Source: Cerasibacillus quisquiliarum (GTDB lineage: Bacteria; Bacillota; Bacilli; Bacillales; Amphibacillaceae). From it: DNA of 64,000 nt. Below the pieces are notes generated by a model, which was given only the letters and a program-made list of their open reading frames with translations, ran no database searches and was not told the DNA's origin. This document shows, in pieces, positions 26,728-36,348 of the stretch. Position 1 is the first letter of the stretch, and the number at the start of each line of letters is the position of its first letter. The stretch is taken from positions 1 to 64,000 of the forward strand of contig NZ_JACHHA010000010.1 in the NCBI RefSeq assembly GCF_014202495.1, given 5' to 3'. The position numbers and the translations under genes were made by a program.

Positions 26728-27705
26728 ATGATGATTAAAGGTATTCACCATGTATCAGCCATTACAGCTCATGCTAAAGACAATTATTATTTTTACACAC
26801 ATATACTCGGCTTGCGTCTCGTAAAAAAAACGATTAACCAAGATGACCCTTCTGTCTATCATTTGTTCTATGCTGATGAAATAGGTAGTCCTGGAACCGA
26901 CTTGACATTCTTTGAACTGCCATATGCAGGAAAAACGATACCCGGGACCTCGAGCATTTCAATAACCTCTTTACGCGTGCCAAATGATGATGCTCTCACA
27001 TATTGGTTAGACAGATTTAATCATTATCATGTCACACATCAAAATATTTCAAACCAAGGCAAACGAAAAGCCATTTATTTTCAGGATCCAGAAGGCCAGC
27101 GATTAGCACTTGTTTCTGATGAAAACAATAATGGAATACCTGGTGGAAAACCATGGAAGCATAGCCCAGTACCCGAACAATATGGGATTTGTGGTCTCGG
27201 ACCTGTCCGATTAACTGTAGCTGATAAGCAGCCTACTGAACATATTCTGACAAACATATTAACATTTAAACTCATTGACAGATATCCTTCCCATACAGAA
27301 GGTCTCGAAGATATTTACGTTTTCTCAACAGGGGAAGGTGGAACAGGGGCAGAAGTTCATCTCGAAGTACGCACTGATCTCCCACAGGAACGGCTTGGAC
27401 GAGGGGGTGTGCATCACGTTGCCTTTCGTGTGGAAGATGAAGATGAGTTAAATGATTGGCGTCACTTCTTAACTCAAAACAGAATTGCCAATTCGGGAAT
27501 TATCGACCGATATTATTTTAAAGCACTTTATTTTAGAGAGCCAAATGGGATTTTATTTGAACTGTCTACTGATGGACCTGGTTTTACAACCGATGAAGAT
27601 TTAGAGCATCTAGGAGAATCGCTCGCTCTACCACCTTTTTTCGAAAATCAGCGAGAAGAAATTGAAGCAATTCTCGAACCGTTAAATACGCGTAGATACA
27701 AATAA
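26728..27705 (+). CDS. Ring-cleaving dioxygenase, MhqO-like
   Basis: Vicinal-oxygen-chelate protein with two glyoxalase-like halves. The first begins GIHHVSAITAH and the second GGVHHVAFRVEDEDEL, giving metal-binding His and Glu (FREPNGILFELS). This two-domain family includes B. subtilis MhqO/MhqA, which act on hydroquinone or catechol-type compounds. The frame opens at a GTG at 26719, but AGGAAGTGG places the ribosome site for the ATG at 26728 (325 residues). Three TACAATTTGT repeats lie upstream. Confidence 0.85.
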   Translation: MMIKGIHHVSAITAHAKDNYYFYTHILGLRLVKKTINQDDPSVYHLFYADEIGSPGTDLTFFELPYAGKTIPGTSSISITSLRVPNDDALTYWLDRFNHYHVTHQNISNQGKRKAIYFQDPEGQRLALVSDENNNGIPGGKPWKHSPVPEQYGICGLGPVRLTVADKQPTEHILTNILTFKLIDRYPSHTEGLEDIYVFSTGEGGTGAEVHLEVRTDLPQERLGRGGVHHVAFRVEDEDELNDWRHFLTQNRIANSGIIDRYYFKALYFREPNGILFELSTDGPGFTTDEDLEHLGESLALPPFFENQREEIEAILEPLNTRRYK

Positions 27706-27788
27706 ACACAAATGTCGGCTTATCTAATAAATTGATATATCTTTTTTTAATAAATTAGAGCAAATATCAGCTTTTAAAAGATAAATAA

Positions 27789-27825
27789 AATTCCACTCTT
27801 TTTAGTAAAGAGTGGACCTTTTATG
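27789..27825 (+). terminator. Terminator of dioxygenase gene
   Basis: TCCACTCTTT / AAAGAGTGGA with five-base loop, then CCTTTTAT. Confidence 0.75.
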
Positions 27826-27994
27826 TTATCAAGACGCTTCTAAGTACCAATATATTTGTCTGTCTACATGTCAAAAAAACTAAATAACCTTAGATCCTCT
27901 ATGATTACAGAGCTAAGGTCAGTTAATCCATTTTTACCATTTCTGTTCTATGCTAAACATGAAGCGATTCGTTTTTTCCGTTCTTTTTGAACAT

Positions 27995-28141
27995 CTATTG
28001 ATTATCTTCGTTCTGATCATCATTCAAAGAAGGATACGGGTCGACATCATGCTTATATGAATAAGCTTTAGATATTAAAACCAATGATATTATTAAAACA
28101 ATCACTACGATTGCAATCATACCAACGATATAATATGTCAT
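27995..28141 (-). CDS. ytzI: Small membrane protein, YtzI-like
   Basis: 48 residues. One hydrophobic helix (IVGMIAIVVIVLIISLVLIS, first half) is followed by SKAYSYKHDVDP and an acidic tail. The KAYxYKHxVDP signature matches small YtzI proteins of Bacillus. AGGAG seven bases before the ATG supports translation. It lies 13 bp downstream of murB on the same strand. Function unknown. Confidence 0.75.
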   Translation of the reverse strand: MTYYIVGMIAIVVIVLIISLVLISKAYSYKHDVDPYPSLNDDQNEDNQ

Positions 28142-28154
28142 TTTCCTACTCCTT

Positions 28155-29075
28155 TTAAGACTTTAAATCTTCTCCGATAATACGAACCTCTCGTTCAAGT
28201 TGCACACCAAATTTTTCCTTTACTGTTTTTTGGACATGATGAATTAAATCAATGTATTCTTGGGCAGTTGCATTGTTCTTATTAACGATAAATCCCGCAT
28301 GTTTTGTTGATACTTCGGCACCCCCAACTCTTGTACCTTGTAAGCCACTATCTTGAATTAACTTTCCAGCAAAATAACCTGGCGGGCGCTTAAACACACT
28401 ACCACATGATGGATATTCTAACGGTTGCTTCGATTCACGCTTAAAAGTTAAGTCATCCATAACATCTCTAATCGTATGATAGTCACCTTTCTGTAATTGG
28501 AAAGTAGCTTCTAATACGATATATCCCTTTTCTGGAATATTACTTGTTCGATATGATAAGTCCAGTTCATCAGCTGTTAAATGTAATCGTTCACCTTCTT
28601 TAGTGACAACGAGTGTGTGAGCGAGAACATCTTTTATTTCACCACCATATGCTCCTGCATTCATATAAAGTGCTCCACCAACTGAGCCAGGTATGCCACA
28701 AGCAAACTCTAAACCTGTCAGTTCTGCTTCTAATGCTTTTCTCGATACATCAATAATCCGTGCGCCACTCCCTGCAACAAGTGTCGTTCCATCCGTATGA
28801 ATCTGATTCAATTGGTGTAAGTTCATGACAATCCCACGAATGCCACCATCCTTAACAATTAAATTCGAACCATTTCCTAATAAAGTAAATGGAACTTGCT
28901 CTTTATTAGCGAGTTTAACGACTTGTTGAACTTGTTCATACGTTTCAGGTGTAACGAAGAAGTCCGCCTTTCCTCCCAAACGTGTATAAGTGTGATCCTT
29001 TAAATATTCATCGACTAACACATCTTTTTTCGGAAGAATTGAAATTAATTTATGATATAAATCATGATTTATCAT
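28155..29075 (-). CDS. murB: UDP-N-acetylenolpyruvoylglucosamine reductase
   Basis: FAD-dependent second step of peptidoglycan precursor synthesis, giving UDP-MurNAc. The 306 residues have the FAD-binding [10 protein letters not shown] and GNGSNLIV motifs, [20 protein letters not shown], and the type II active-site [10 protein letters not shown] with the proton-donor Ser. Length matches B. subtilis MurB. A 42-bp palindrome lies 96 bp upstream. Confidence 0.95.
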   Translation of the reverse strand: MINHDLYHKLISILPKKDVLVDEYLKDHTYTRLGGKADFFVTPETYEQVQQVVKLANKEQVPFTLLGNGSNLIVKDGGIRGIVMNLHQLNQIHTDGTTLVAGSGARIIDVSRKALEAELTGLEFACGIPGSVGGALYMNAGAYGGEIKDVLAHTLVVTKEGERLHLTADELDLSYRTSNIPEKGYIVLEATFQLQKGDYHTIRDVMDDLTFKRESKQPLEYPSCGSVFKRPPGYFAGKLIQDSGLQGTRVGGAEVSTKHAGFIVNKNNATAQEYIDLIHHVQKTVKEKFGVQLEREVRIIGEDLKS

Positions 29076-29170
29076 GCTACTCAGTCCTTTAAGTATTTAC
29101 TTCAAGTCATAAAAAATAACTCATGTTTATTATTGTACGAAAAAAAAGTGGAGCTTTCCACTAACAATCA

Positions 29171-29212
29171 TATGTCAAAACATAGTAGCATATGCTAATA
29201 TGTTTTGACATA
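29171..29212. repeat. 42-bp near-perfect palindrome
   Basis: The outer arms TATGTCAAAACATA and TATGTTTTGACATA enclose the inner dyad TAGCATATGCTA; only one base pair is mismatched. It lies between the SurA-like gene and murB. Confidence 0.7.
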
Positions 29213-29235
29213 CATTTTTACACTAGATACATATG

Positions 29236-29271
29236 AAACAGCACTGTATACATACGACAGTGCTGTTTTAT
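29236..29271. terminator. Hairpin at end of SurA-like gene
   Basis: AACAGCACTGT / ACAGTGCTGTT with a short loop, adjacent to the stop codon; the T run is better on the plus strand. Confidence 0.55.
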
Positions 29272-29964
29272 TTACAGTTTCGTTTCTATATCAGCCGTTT
29301 CTTTTAACTGTTTTATTTTTTTCTGTAGTTTTTCCTGTTGTTTACGTTGGGATATTTGTTCTTTTAATACGCCTTCTATATCATCAAAAGTTGGTAAGTT
29401 TTCATCATCTTTCTTTAACTCTTCATAAAGCTCTTTTGCTTCTTCATCAGAAACTTTAACTGGAATCTCTTTTCCCACATACTTCATATAAACTAAACTA
29501 TACATAATCTGTTCTTTAAACGATTCTTCCGTTAGCTGAAATTCTTCCAAATAATCATTTAGTTGTTCCCCATTTTCATTTTTTAACTTCGTAAATTCCT
29601 CTTCCACTTCATCTTTAGTGACGTGAATACCTTTTGCTTCAGCTTCTTGGCGTAACAACTCATGAGCAATCAGTTCATCTAGCGTGTCATTTTTTATAGC
29701 CTCTTGGTCATCAATATCTTGTCCAAATTGATGACGTTTCATTTTTGTCTGGATGTAGAGAGAATTATAATATTGACCAGTTATTTTATGACCATTAATT
29801 TCAGCGACAATTTTATCATCAATAACTTTTTCTTCTTCAGAAATCGTTAGGTCAGTATTTTGTTGCGTTTTATCTCCATCATTACTTTTCTCACCACATG
29901 CTGCCATGATGATTAATAATGCACAAATCATAAGCCCGATTAAGAATACTCTTAAATTCTTCAT
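29272..29964 (-). CDS. SurA N-terminal-domain lipoprotein
   Basis: 230 residues. A signal peptide ends in the lipobox IIMAAC (Cys about 23). This is followed by a SurA_N-type chaperone domain (KIVAEINGHKITGQYYN ... DELIAHELLRQEAEAKGI). No parvulin PPIase domain is present, unlike PrsA; the C-terminus is a charged helix. It is probably an extracytoplasmic folding helper anchored in the membrane. No partner is evident nearby. Confidence 0.82.
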   Translation of the reverse strand: MKNLRVFLIGLMICALLIIMAACGEKSNDGDKTQQNTDLTISEEEKVIDDKIVAEINGHKITGQYYNSLYIQTKMKRHQFGQDIDDQEAIKNDTLDELIAHELLRQEAEAKGIHVTKDEVEEEFTKLKNENGEQLNDYLEEFQLTEESFKEQIMYSLVYMKYVGKEIPVKVSDEEAKELYEELKKDDENLPTFDDIEGVLKEQISQRKQQEKLQKKIKQLKETADIETKL

Positions 29965-30076
29965 TCATAAAAGCCTCGTTTCATTCTATATTATCTTTAT
30001 TGAAACATAGGAATTGAACACAAGTCAACTTATGCCTATAGATAAATCATGTGATTACTTACCATTTTTAAACACG

Positions 30077-30107
30077 CAAAAAGCTCCCGTTAAAGGGAGC
30101 TTTTCTA
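30077..30107 (-). terminator. Terminator of siderophore operon
   Basis: AAAGCTCCC / GGGAGCTTTT stem with six-base loop after the binding-protein gene; A and T tracts on both sides. Confidence 0.75.
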
Positions 30108-30137
30108 TCCTCTATTTTAAGAAAGGGGGAGTAGAAG

Positions 30138-31094
30138 TTACTTAATGCTTGATTCTATTTCGGAAACCATTTTTTCAACAGAAACGAGTCCACCACCAGA
30201 CAAATACCAAATCTCTGGATCTAAATAGACTATGCGATCGTTTTTATATGCTTTTGTTTTTTGAACGAGTTTATTTTCAACAACTTGTTTAGCTGATGAT
30301 TCACCATCTACAACCGCACTTCGATCTACAACATATAATAACTCAGGATCTTTTTCGACAATATATTCAAATGATATGTTCATTCCATGTGTTGAAGCTT
30401 CAATATCTTCATCAACTGGTTGGACACCGAACACATCGTGAATAATTCCAAATCTTGAATTCGGGCCATATGCACTTACTTTATCATCGTTTGATAAGAT
30501 AACAAGTGCTTTTTCATCCATTGCTTTTGCTTTTTCTTCTACGGATTGAATTTTCTCTTCGATTGCAGCTATTTCATTATTCATCTCATCTTCTTTATCA
30601 AATATTTCACCAATGACTTCCATATTTTCTTTAAAAGATTCCATATATCGAGTTGTATCTACACCTAAAAAGATTGTCGGGGCAATTTTGCTCAATTCGT
30701 CATAAACTTCAGACTGACGTTCTGATATGAAAATCACGTCAGGATCGATTTCACTAATCTTGTCAAAATCTGGCTCCTTCAAACTTCCAATATTAGCATA
30801 GTCATCACTTGTATATTTATCTAAGTATGATGGAATAACACCACTTTGTGCCACTCCTGCTACTTCAATGCCAAGTTTGTCCAATGTATCTAGAATTCCA
30901 AAGTCAAAGACAACGACTTTTTCTGGATTTTTTGAAACTTCTGTTTCACCTAACTCATGCGTAATTGTCACTGTCGCCTCTTCAGATGGAGAAGTGGTTG
31001 TATCATTTGTTTGCTTTTCTCCTTCACTGTTACCACAAGCTCCCAATGTCAATACTAATAGTGCAGTCATTAATATCATTATAAATTTTCTCAT
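30138..31094 (-). CDS. yclQ: Siderophore-binding lipoprotein, YclQ-like
   Basis: Class III binding protein, 318 residues, with lipobox LTLGAC (Cys about 20). The fold has ITHELGETEVSKNPEKVVVFDF, then two lobes joined by a long helix rich in Glu and Lys. Order and sequence fit B. subtilis YclQ, the petrobactin receptor, so a catecholate siderophore is likely. It is last of yclNOPQ, separated from the ATPase by 222 bp that contains a hairpin. Confidence 0.85.
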   Translation of the reverse strand: MRKFIMILMTALLVLTLGACGNSEGEKQTNDTTTSPSEEATVTITHELGETEVSKNPEKVVVFDFGILDTLDKLGIEVAGVAQSGVIPSYLDKYTSDDYANIGSLKEPDFDKISEIDPDVIFISERQSEVYDELSKIAPTIFLGVDTTRYMESFKENMEVIGEIFDKEDEMNNEIAAIEEKIQSVEEKAKAMDEKALVILSNDDKVSAYGPNSRFGIIHDVFGVQPVDEDIEASTHGMNISFEYIVEKDPELLYVVDRSAVVDGESSAKQVVENKLVQKTKAYKNDRIVYLDPEIWYLSGGGLVSVEKMVSEIESSIK

Positions 31095-31234
31095 GACAAC
31101 GAACTCCCTTTTACGATTTATTTTCTGTCACTAATGTTGCCATTTACAATACGGATTGCCTTATCAATAAAGGCTCCCCCTTCTTTATGGTTTACTTCAT
31201 GGACATTCTAAGGTAAACTAAATGTATGGACTTG

Positions 31235-31277
31235 CCTTTGTACGGTTTATCTTATGAATCGTACGAAGGTTTTTTTA
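31235..31277. other. Hairpin between yclP and yclQ
   Basis: CCTTTGTACG / CGTACGAAGG, 15-base loop. The T run lies on the plus strand, opposite to the operon, so it is more likely a transcript-processing or stabilising stem than a terminator for these genes. Confidence 0.5.
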
Positions 31278-31316
31278 TTTATAATGGCTTTTCCGCATTT
31301 TGTGCAACATTAGTGA

Positions 31317-32072
31317 TCAAAAATAAACACAAATGCGTTGATTGTTAACTTCTTTAATATCAATATCCATATCGTAAATTTCTTTTAACACACAGCGGTC
31401 AATTACGTCACAAGACCTTCCTTGTTTAACAATTTTTCCATCTTTAAGTGCGACGATATGATCTGAATAACATGAAGCAAAATTAATATCGTGAATAACG
31501 ATCACAACTGTCTTTCCTAACTCATCGACAAGCTTTCGTAAAATCTTCATGATTTGCACGGAGTGACGCATATCTAAATTATTAAGCGGCTCGTCAAGCA
31601 TAATATATTCTGTATCTTGAGCAATAACCATAGCAATATGCGCCCTTTGACACTGACCGCCACTTAATTCATCAAGATATTTATCTTGAATATTCTCTAA
31701 TTCCATATATCTAATCGCTTGATCGACCATTTCCCAATCATCTTGTTTAAGTCGACCTTTAGAATATGGAAAGCGTCCAAATGATACGAGTTCGCGCACA
31801 GTTAATTTTAATTGAATGGAATTTGATTGCTTTAAGATTGAAATTTTCTTTGCCAAGTCATTATTTTTAACCTTATCAATATCTTTACCATCGATTTCAA
31901 TTATTCCCTCATCTTGAGCGATTAACCGTGTAATCATTGACATTAATGTACTCTTACCAGCCCCGTTAGGACCAATAAAAGATGTAATCGTGCCTTTTTC
32001 AATTGATAAAGACACATTATCGATGACTTTTTTATCGTGATACGACTTTGATAAACGTTCTACCTTTACCAT
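31317..32072 (-). CDS. yclP: Siderophore ABC transporter ATP-binding protein, YclP-like
   Basis: FecE-type ATPase, 251 residues. Walker A is GPNGAGKST near 33, the signature LSGGQCQRA, Walker B YIMLDEPLNNLD, and the switch His VIHDINFA. It overlaps the upstream permease by seven bases. It energises iron-siderophore import with the two permeases. Confidence 0.9.
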   Translation of the reverse strand: MVKVERLSKSYHDKKVIDNVSLSIEKGTITSFIGPNGAGKSTLMSMITRLIAQDEGIIEIDGKDIDKVKNNDLAKKISILKQSNSIQLKLTVRELVSFGRFPYSKGRLKQDDWEMVDQAIRYMELENIQDKYLDELSGGQCQRAHIAMVIAQDTEYIMLDEPLNNLDMRHSVQIMKILRKLVDELGKTVVIVIHDINFASCYSDHIVALKDGKIVKQGRSCDVIDRCVLKEIYDMDIDIKEVNNQRICVYF

Positions 32073-33016
32073 GATCGATTCTCCTTTAATAATAAGTAGA
32101 TAAAGTAAATACCACCGATGAAATTAATAATGACACTTATCGGCGTTTGAAAGACAAACATTTTCTCAACAATCAACTGTCCACCAATTAATGCGATAAT
32201 ACTAATAAGCGCTGATCCCATCATAATATATTTATGGCGATATGTTTTTAAAAATTCATATGCCAAATTAACAACTAATAAACCTAGAAATGTCATTGGA
32301 CCTGTTAATGCTGTTGCTATAGAAACAAGCACACTAACGATGACAAGTAGATGCTTAACAACATAGTTATAAGGGACACCTAAGTTTATAGATAAATCTT
32401 TTCCTAGAGCTAAGACATCCAAATACTTCGCAAATCGCCAAAAGTAAACTAAAACAAAGAAAACAAGTATAACAGATAAGTAAACAAGGTTAGTATTAAC
32501 ATTATTAATACTAGCGAACATTTTATCCTGTGCAACCATAAATTCATTCGGATCAATTAACACCTGCATAAACGACGTTGCACTATTAAAAAATGTACCT
32601 AATATAAGTCCGACTAATAATAGAAAATAAATATTGCTATTTTCCCCTTTAAATAAAAACCGGAAAAGTATAAGAGAAAATAGAACCATGGCTAAAATAG
32701 ATATGAGATAGTTCACATTACTGTTCATCATAACTAAAGAATGAGAGCCAAAAATGTAAATCATAATTGTTTGAACGAGTAAATATAATGAATCTAATCC
32801 CATCACACTTGGCGTCAAAATTCGATTGTTCGTTATCGTCATAAAAATCGTTGTCGAAAAGGCAATTGCCCCACCAGAAATAATGACAGCAATCACTTTC
32901 ACAATACGTCGCGGTAATATATAATCGATATTCCCCGTTAAGTCATAAAAAATATACAAACATGTTAATATGATAGCCACAAGGAATAAGATGACTGTTT
33001 TCTTTTTATAAGCCAT
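32066..33016 (-). CDS. yclO: Siderophore ABC transporter permease, YclO-like
   Basis: FecCD-family permease, 316 residues, with about nine or ten TM helices. The ATPase-coupling region is LGKDLSINLGVPYNY, and the family motif GPMTFLGLLVVNLA is present. It overlaps yclN by 11 bases and yclP by seven, so translation is coupled. It pairs with YclN as a heterodimeric channel. Confidence 0.9.
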   Translation of the reverse strand: MAYKKKTVILFLVAIILTCLYIFYDLTGNIDYILPRRIVKVIAVIISGGAIAFSTTIFMTITNNRILTPSVMGLDSLYLLVQTIMIYIFGSHSLVMMNSNVNYLISILAMVLFSLILFRFLFKGENSNIYFLLLVGLILGTFFNSATSFMQVLIDPNEFMVAQDKMFASINNVNTNLVYLSVILVFFVLVYFWRFAKYLDVLALGKDLSINLGVPYNYVVKHLLVIVSVLVSIATALTGPMTFLGLLVVNLAYEFLKTYRHKYIMMGSALISIIALIGGQLIVEKMFVFQTPISVIINFIGGIYFIYLLLKENRSW

Positions 33017-33959
33017 ATTTCTTTCTCCTTAGTAACAGATAGAGGAACATCGCACTTCCTATGACTCCTACCGTTAAGCTAATTGGTATTTCATATGGAT
33101 AGATGATAACCCTACCAATAATGTCACAAACAAGTACAAATACTGCTCCTAATACCGCTGTATGTGCAAGACTTTTCTTTAAATGATCACCTTGATAAAT
33201 CGTGACGATATTCGGGATGATCAGTCCTAAAAACGGGATAACACCGACTGTTAAAACGACAGATGCTGTCACAAGAGCCACAATCATTAAACCGAGATTT
33301 ACAACCTGACGATAATTTAAGCCTAAGTTCTTAGCAAAATCTTCTCCCATACCTGCAATCGTAAACTTATTAGCAAATAAGAAAGCTAAAGCTAATATTG
33401 GGATACTAATAAACATCAACTCATATTTGCCACTCATAATCATTGAGAAATCGCCTAACATCCAAGAACTAATGTTTTGGATTAAGTTGTTTTTATAAGC
33501 GAGAAAGGTCGCTAATGAACTAATAATATTCCCAAACATAAGACCTACTAGTGGGATAAAAACTGTATCTTTAAATTTAATTTTCTCAAGAAGCTTCATA
33601 AAGATAAATGTCCCTGCAAGTGCAAATAAGAAAGCGAGCGTCATTTTCGCTAATGGACTTGCCGATGTAAACATAAGCAAAGCAACGAGTATCCCTAACT
33701 TTGCAGAATCAAGCGTTCCAGCCGTTGTCGGTGAGACAAAACGGTTACGACTTAATTGCTGCATAATTAAACCAACAATACTCATACTCATACCAGCTAT
33801 CAATATACTAATTAAGCGTGGGATACGACTATGCCATAAAATATCTCTTTGGTCTTCTGTTAATGAGAATATATCATTTAATGATAATTCGGATACACCA
33901 ACGAATAGTGATGTAATCGATAGTATGATGAGTGATATGATTAAATAACGTAATTTCAA
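33006..33959 (-). CDS. yclN: Siderophore ABC transporter permease, YclN-like
   Basis: FecCD-family permease, 317 residues and about nine TM helices, with SRIPRLISILIAGMSMSIVG near the N-terminus and GVIPFLGLIIPNIV. First gene of the yclNOPQ-type operon. A Fur box at 34036-34054 lies about 80 bp upstream, so expression should rise in iron limitation. Confidence 0.9.
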   Translation of the reverse strand: MKLRYLIISLIILSITSLFVGVSELSLNDIFSLTEDQRDILWHSRIPRLISILIAGMSMSIVGLIMQQLSRNRFVSPTTAGTLDSAKLGILVALLMFTSASPLAKMTLAFLFALAGTFIFMKLLEKIKFKDTVFIPLVGLMFGNIISSLATFLAYKNNLIQNISSWMLGDFSMIMSGKYELMFISIPILALAFLFANKFTIAGMGEDFAKNLGLNYRQVVNLGLMIVALVTASVVLTVGVIPFLGLIIPNIVTIYQGDHLKKSLAHTAVLGAVFVLVCDIIGRVIIYPYEIPISLTVGVIGSAMFLYLLLRRKKYGL

Positions 33960-34035
33960 AGTATCCCTTCTCGCCTCGTGGGAATTATTTTGAAAATTCC
34001 CAATTGATAATCGTTTATAGTATGTCTAATTTATT

Positions 34036-34054
34036 GATAATGAGAGTCATTCTC
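34036..34054 (-). promoter_or_regulatory. Fur box upstream of yclN
   Basis: GATAATGAGAGTCATTCTC matches the 19-bp GATAATGATAATCATTATC consensus at most positions and is dyad-symmetric. Confidence 0.8.
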
Positions 34055-34182
34055 AATTAGTGGCTAAATTGATTATAGCATAGTCTACTGTTTCGTCAAC
34101 TGTTTTTACAACATTTTCAGTAGTTTTATGGTAAAAGTCATTTATTCTTCAAAATTATAAATGAGAATGAAGTGAAGAAATA

Positions 34183-34215
34183 AAAGAGTCGGTCCAAAAC
34201 CGACTCTTTTATACG
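34183..34215 (-). terminator. Terminator of FrnE-like gene
   Basis: AAAAGAGTCGGT / ACCGACTCTTTT with a short loop, overlapping the stop codon. Confidence 0.82.
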
Positions 34216-34940
34216 TCTTCTTCTCTCTCAATAACACAACCATCATCTGTACAATAGCTCGTCTCAGAATGTTTCGGTGTTATTGTTTCAAATGAAGGTT
34301 TAACACGCCGTCTTTTCCAAACTTCATCTAATACTTCTTTAAATACATGTGTTGGCTGTGCTCCTGAAACAGCATATTTTTCATCAAAAACAAAAAAAGG
34401 CACTCCCTGAACTCCTATCTCGCGAGCTACTGCTTCTTCTTCACGAACATATTTTGAAAATTTGCTTGACTCAAGCATATCTAATACTTCTTCAGCATCT
34501 AAACCAATATCGCTTGCCAATTCTGTTAAAATTTGGTGGTCACTAATTTGCTTTGATTCTGAGAAATAAGCAGCAAATAGGCGTTCAGCCATTTCCTTAG
34601 CCTTTCCCTTCTTCTCAGCAAATTTAACGAGACGATGCGCATCAAATGTATTACTATGTTGAATGGAATCAACACGATATTCTAGACCTGCTTCTTTTGC
34701 CTGTTCGACCATCTGCTGAACGGATTGTTTTGCCTGTTCAATAGTCATCCCATACTTACTCACTAACAATTCATAATACTTCTTGTTTCGAATTGGTTTC
34801 GCTACTGGATCTAACTCATAGCTTTTAAATTCAAGCGAAATTTCATCTTTAAATTCAAAATCATTAAGTGCCTTTTCTAGTCGACGTTTTCCTATATAAC
34901 AAAATGGACAAGCGAAATCTGACCAAACTTCTATCTTCAT
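34209..34940 (-). CDS. DsbA-family oxidoreductase, FrnE-like
   Basis: Thioredoxin-fold protein, 243 residues, with the active site ACPFCYIGKRRLEKA at about 10-24 and the long helical insertion of the FrnE/polyketide-isomerase branch. The cis-Pro loop is QGVPFFVF. The C-terminal tail carries another pair, CTDDGC. No signal peptide is seen, so it is cytoplasmic, unlike true DsbA. The substrate is unknown; relatives are tied to redox stress. Confidence 0.87.
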   Translation of the reverse strand: MKIEVWSDFACPFCYIGKRRLEKALNDFEFKDEISLEFKSYELDPVAKPIRNKKYYELLVSKYGMTIEQAKQSVQQMVEQAKEAGLEYRVDSIQHSNTFDAHRLVKFAEKKGKAKEMAERLFAAYFSESKQISDHQILTELASDIGLDAEEVLDMLESSKFSKYVREEEAVAREIGVQGVPFFVFDEKYAVSGAQPTHVFKEVLDEVWKRRRVKPSFETITPKHSETSYCTDDGCVIEREEDV

Positions 34941-35123
34941 CTTGTCACCACCTCTTTTCTTGCATGTATTTTAGCATAGAAAAAAGCATTTTTATATGTT
35001 TGTGCTTATATTGTTTAATGAACCTTGAATCAACAATTTTACACTACAAGCATAGGTTTAATTGTTTTGTTACGTAAACTTTAAGTATCATATATACATC
35101 AATAAATCATTTATACACATTTA

Positions 35124-35160
35124 AAAAACTCTCATAAATCAGCTACTGATTTATGAGAGA
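35124..35160 (-). terminator. idi terminator
   Basis: Perfect 14-bp stem CTCTCATAAATCAG / CTGATTTATGAGAG with three-base loop, then TTTTTT on the minus strand. Confidence 0.9.
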
Positions 35161-35167
35161 CAATCTA

Positions 35168-36217
35168 TTATTCCATGAGAGATTTACCCATAATTTCAAC
35201 TCGATTCGTTTGTTTTAGATCTGTTAACGTCTTAGCACCGATACCAAACATCGTAATTCTTAATTCTAACTCGATTTGCTCCATTATTTGTAATACGGAT
35301 TCAACTGATTCTGTTGCTGCTTGTAGTAAAGTACGTGCAAAACCAACCATATCTGCTCCAATTGTTATAGCTTTTGCTGCATCATGCCCAGTTTTCATTC
35401 CACCACTTGCAATGATCGGTATATTAGGTAATACACTTCGAACAGATACGATACAGTCTTTTGTCGGGATACCCCATTGATTAAATGCTTCAGCGGCCGC
35501 TTTTCGTAACGGGTCTTTGGAACGTAATTTTTCTACTTGACTCCAAGATGTACCTCCAGCTCCAGCAACATCGATATAAGCAATACCGACATCAGCTAAT
35601 TGTTTTGCAAGTTCTCCTTCAATACCAAAGCCTACTTCTTTAACACCGACGGGAACATGTAATGCTTTACATATCGATTCTATTTTAGGTAACAAACTTT
35701 CAAAGTTAACATCACCTTCATCTTGAAAAACCTCTTGTAAAGGATTTAAATGCAAAACTAACGAATCTGCTTCAGTCATATCAACAATGCGTTTCGCTTC
35801 ATCTATACCGTAGCCATAATTCAGTTGCACAGCTCCTAAATTAGCTATAAGGGCAGCATTTGGGGCTTTTTTTCGAATAAGAAATGAATCTTGATAGGCT
35901 TCACTTTCTAATAACGCTCTAGTTGAACCTAAGGCTATCGCCCAGCCACGTTCTTCTGCTGCTAGAGCAAGATTTTGGTTAATCTGGGCAGCTAATTTTG
36001 ATCCGCCAGTCATCGAACTAACTAAAAATGGTGCTTTTATTTGTTTTCCTAAAAAGGTCGCAGCGATGTCAATATCATTAAAATTAATTTCTGGTAATGC
36101 ATTATGAATAAATGAAATGCCTTCTAATCCTGTTGTTTTATTAACACCTTCGACTTGATCGGTTAAACAAAGACGTATATGTTCAGTTTTCCGCTTATTA
36201 ATTCCCACTTCTGACAT
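35168..36217 (-). CDS. fni: Type 2 isopentenyl-diphosphate delta-isomerase
   Basis: FMN- and NADPH-dependent isomerase interconverting IPP and DMAPP for isoprenoid synthesis. The TIM-barrel protein has the family start NKRKTEHIRLC, SSMTGG, the HLNPLQE motif and GAGGTSW. The frame opens at 36238, but AGGAAGTG five bases before the ATG at 36217 gives 349 residues, the length I recall for B. subtilis Fni. Confidence 0.94.
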   Translation of the reverse strand: MSEVGINKRKTEHIRLCLTDQVEGVNKTTGLEGISFIHNALPEINFNDIDIAATFLGKQIKAPFLVSSMTGGSKLAAQINQNLALAAEERGWAIALGSTRALLESEAYQDSFLIRKKAPNAALIANLGAVQLNYGYGIDEAKRIVDMTEADSLVLHLNPLQEVFQDEGDVNFESLLPKIESICKALHVPVGVKEVGFGIEGELAKQLADVGIAYIDVAGAGGTSWSQVEKLRSKDPLRKAAAEAFNQWGIPTKDCIVSVRSVLPNIPIIASGGMKTGHDAAKAITIGADMVGFARTLLQAATESVESVLQIMEQIELELRITMFGIGAKTLTDLKQTNRVEIMGKSLME

Positions 36218-36348
36218 TTTTTCACTTCCTACATACATATTTGGAAAAAGTTGTTCACTTGAAGTTATTGAATCCTAATTCGTACCTACATGATAACAAA
36301 AAAAGAAACAGATTAAAAAACATATCGTGTAACAACATGCTCTTTTTA

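Noticed and set aside
33980-34001. CodY box upstream of yclN
   Set aside because: GGGAATT/AATTCCC dyad resembles it loosely, but the core departs from AATTTTCWGAAAATT.
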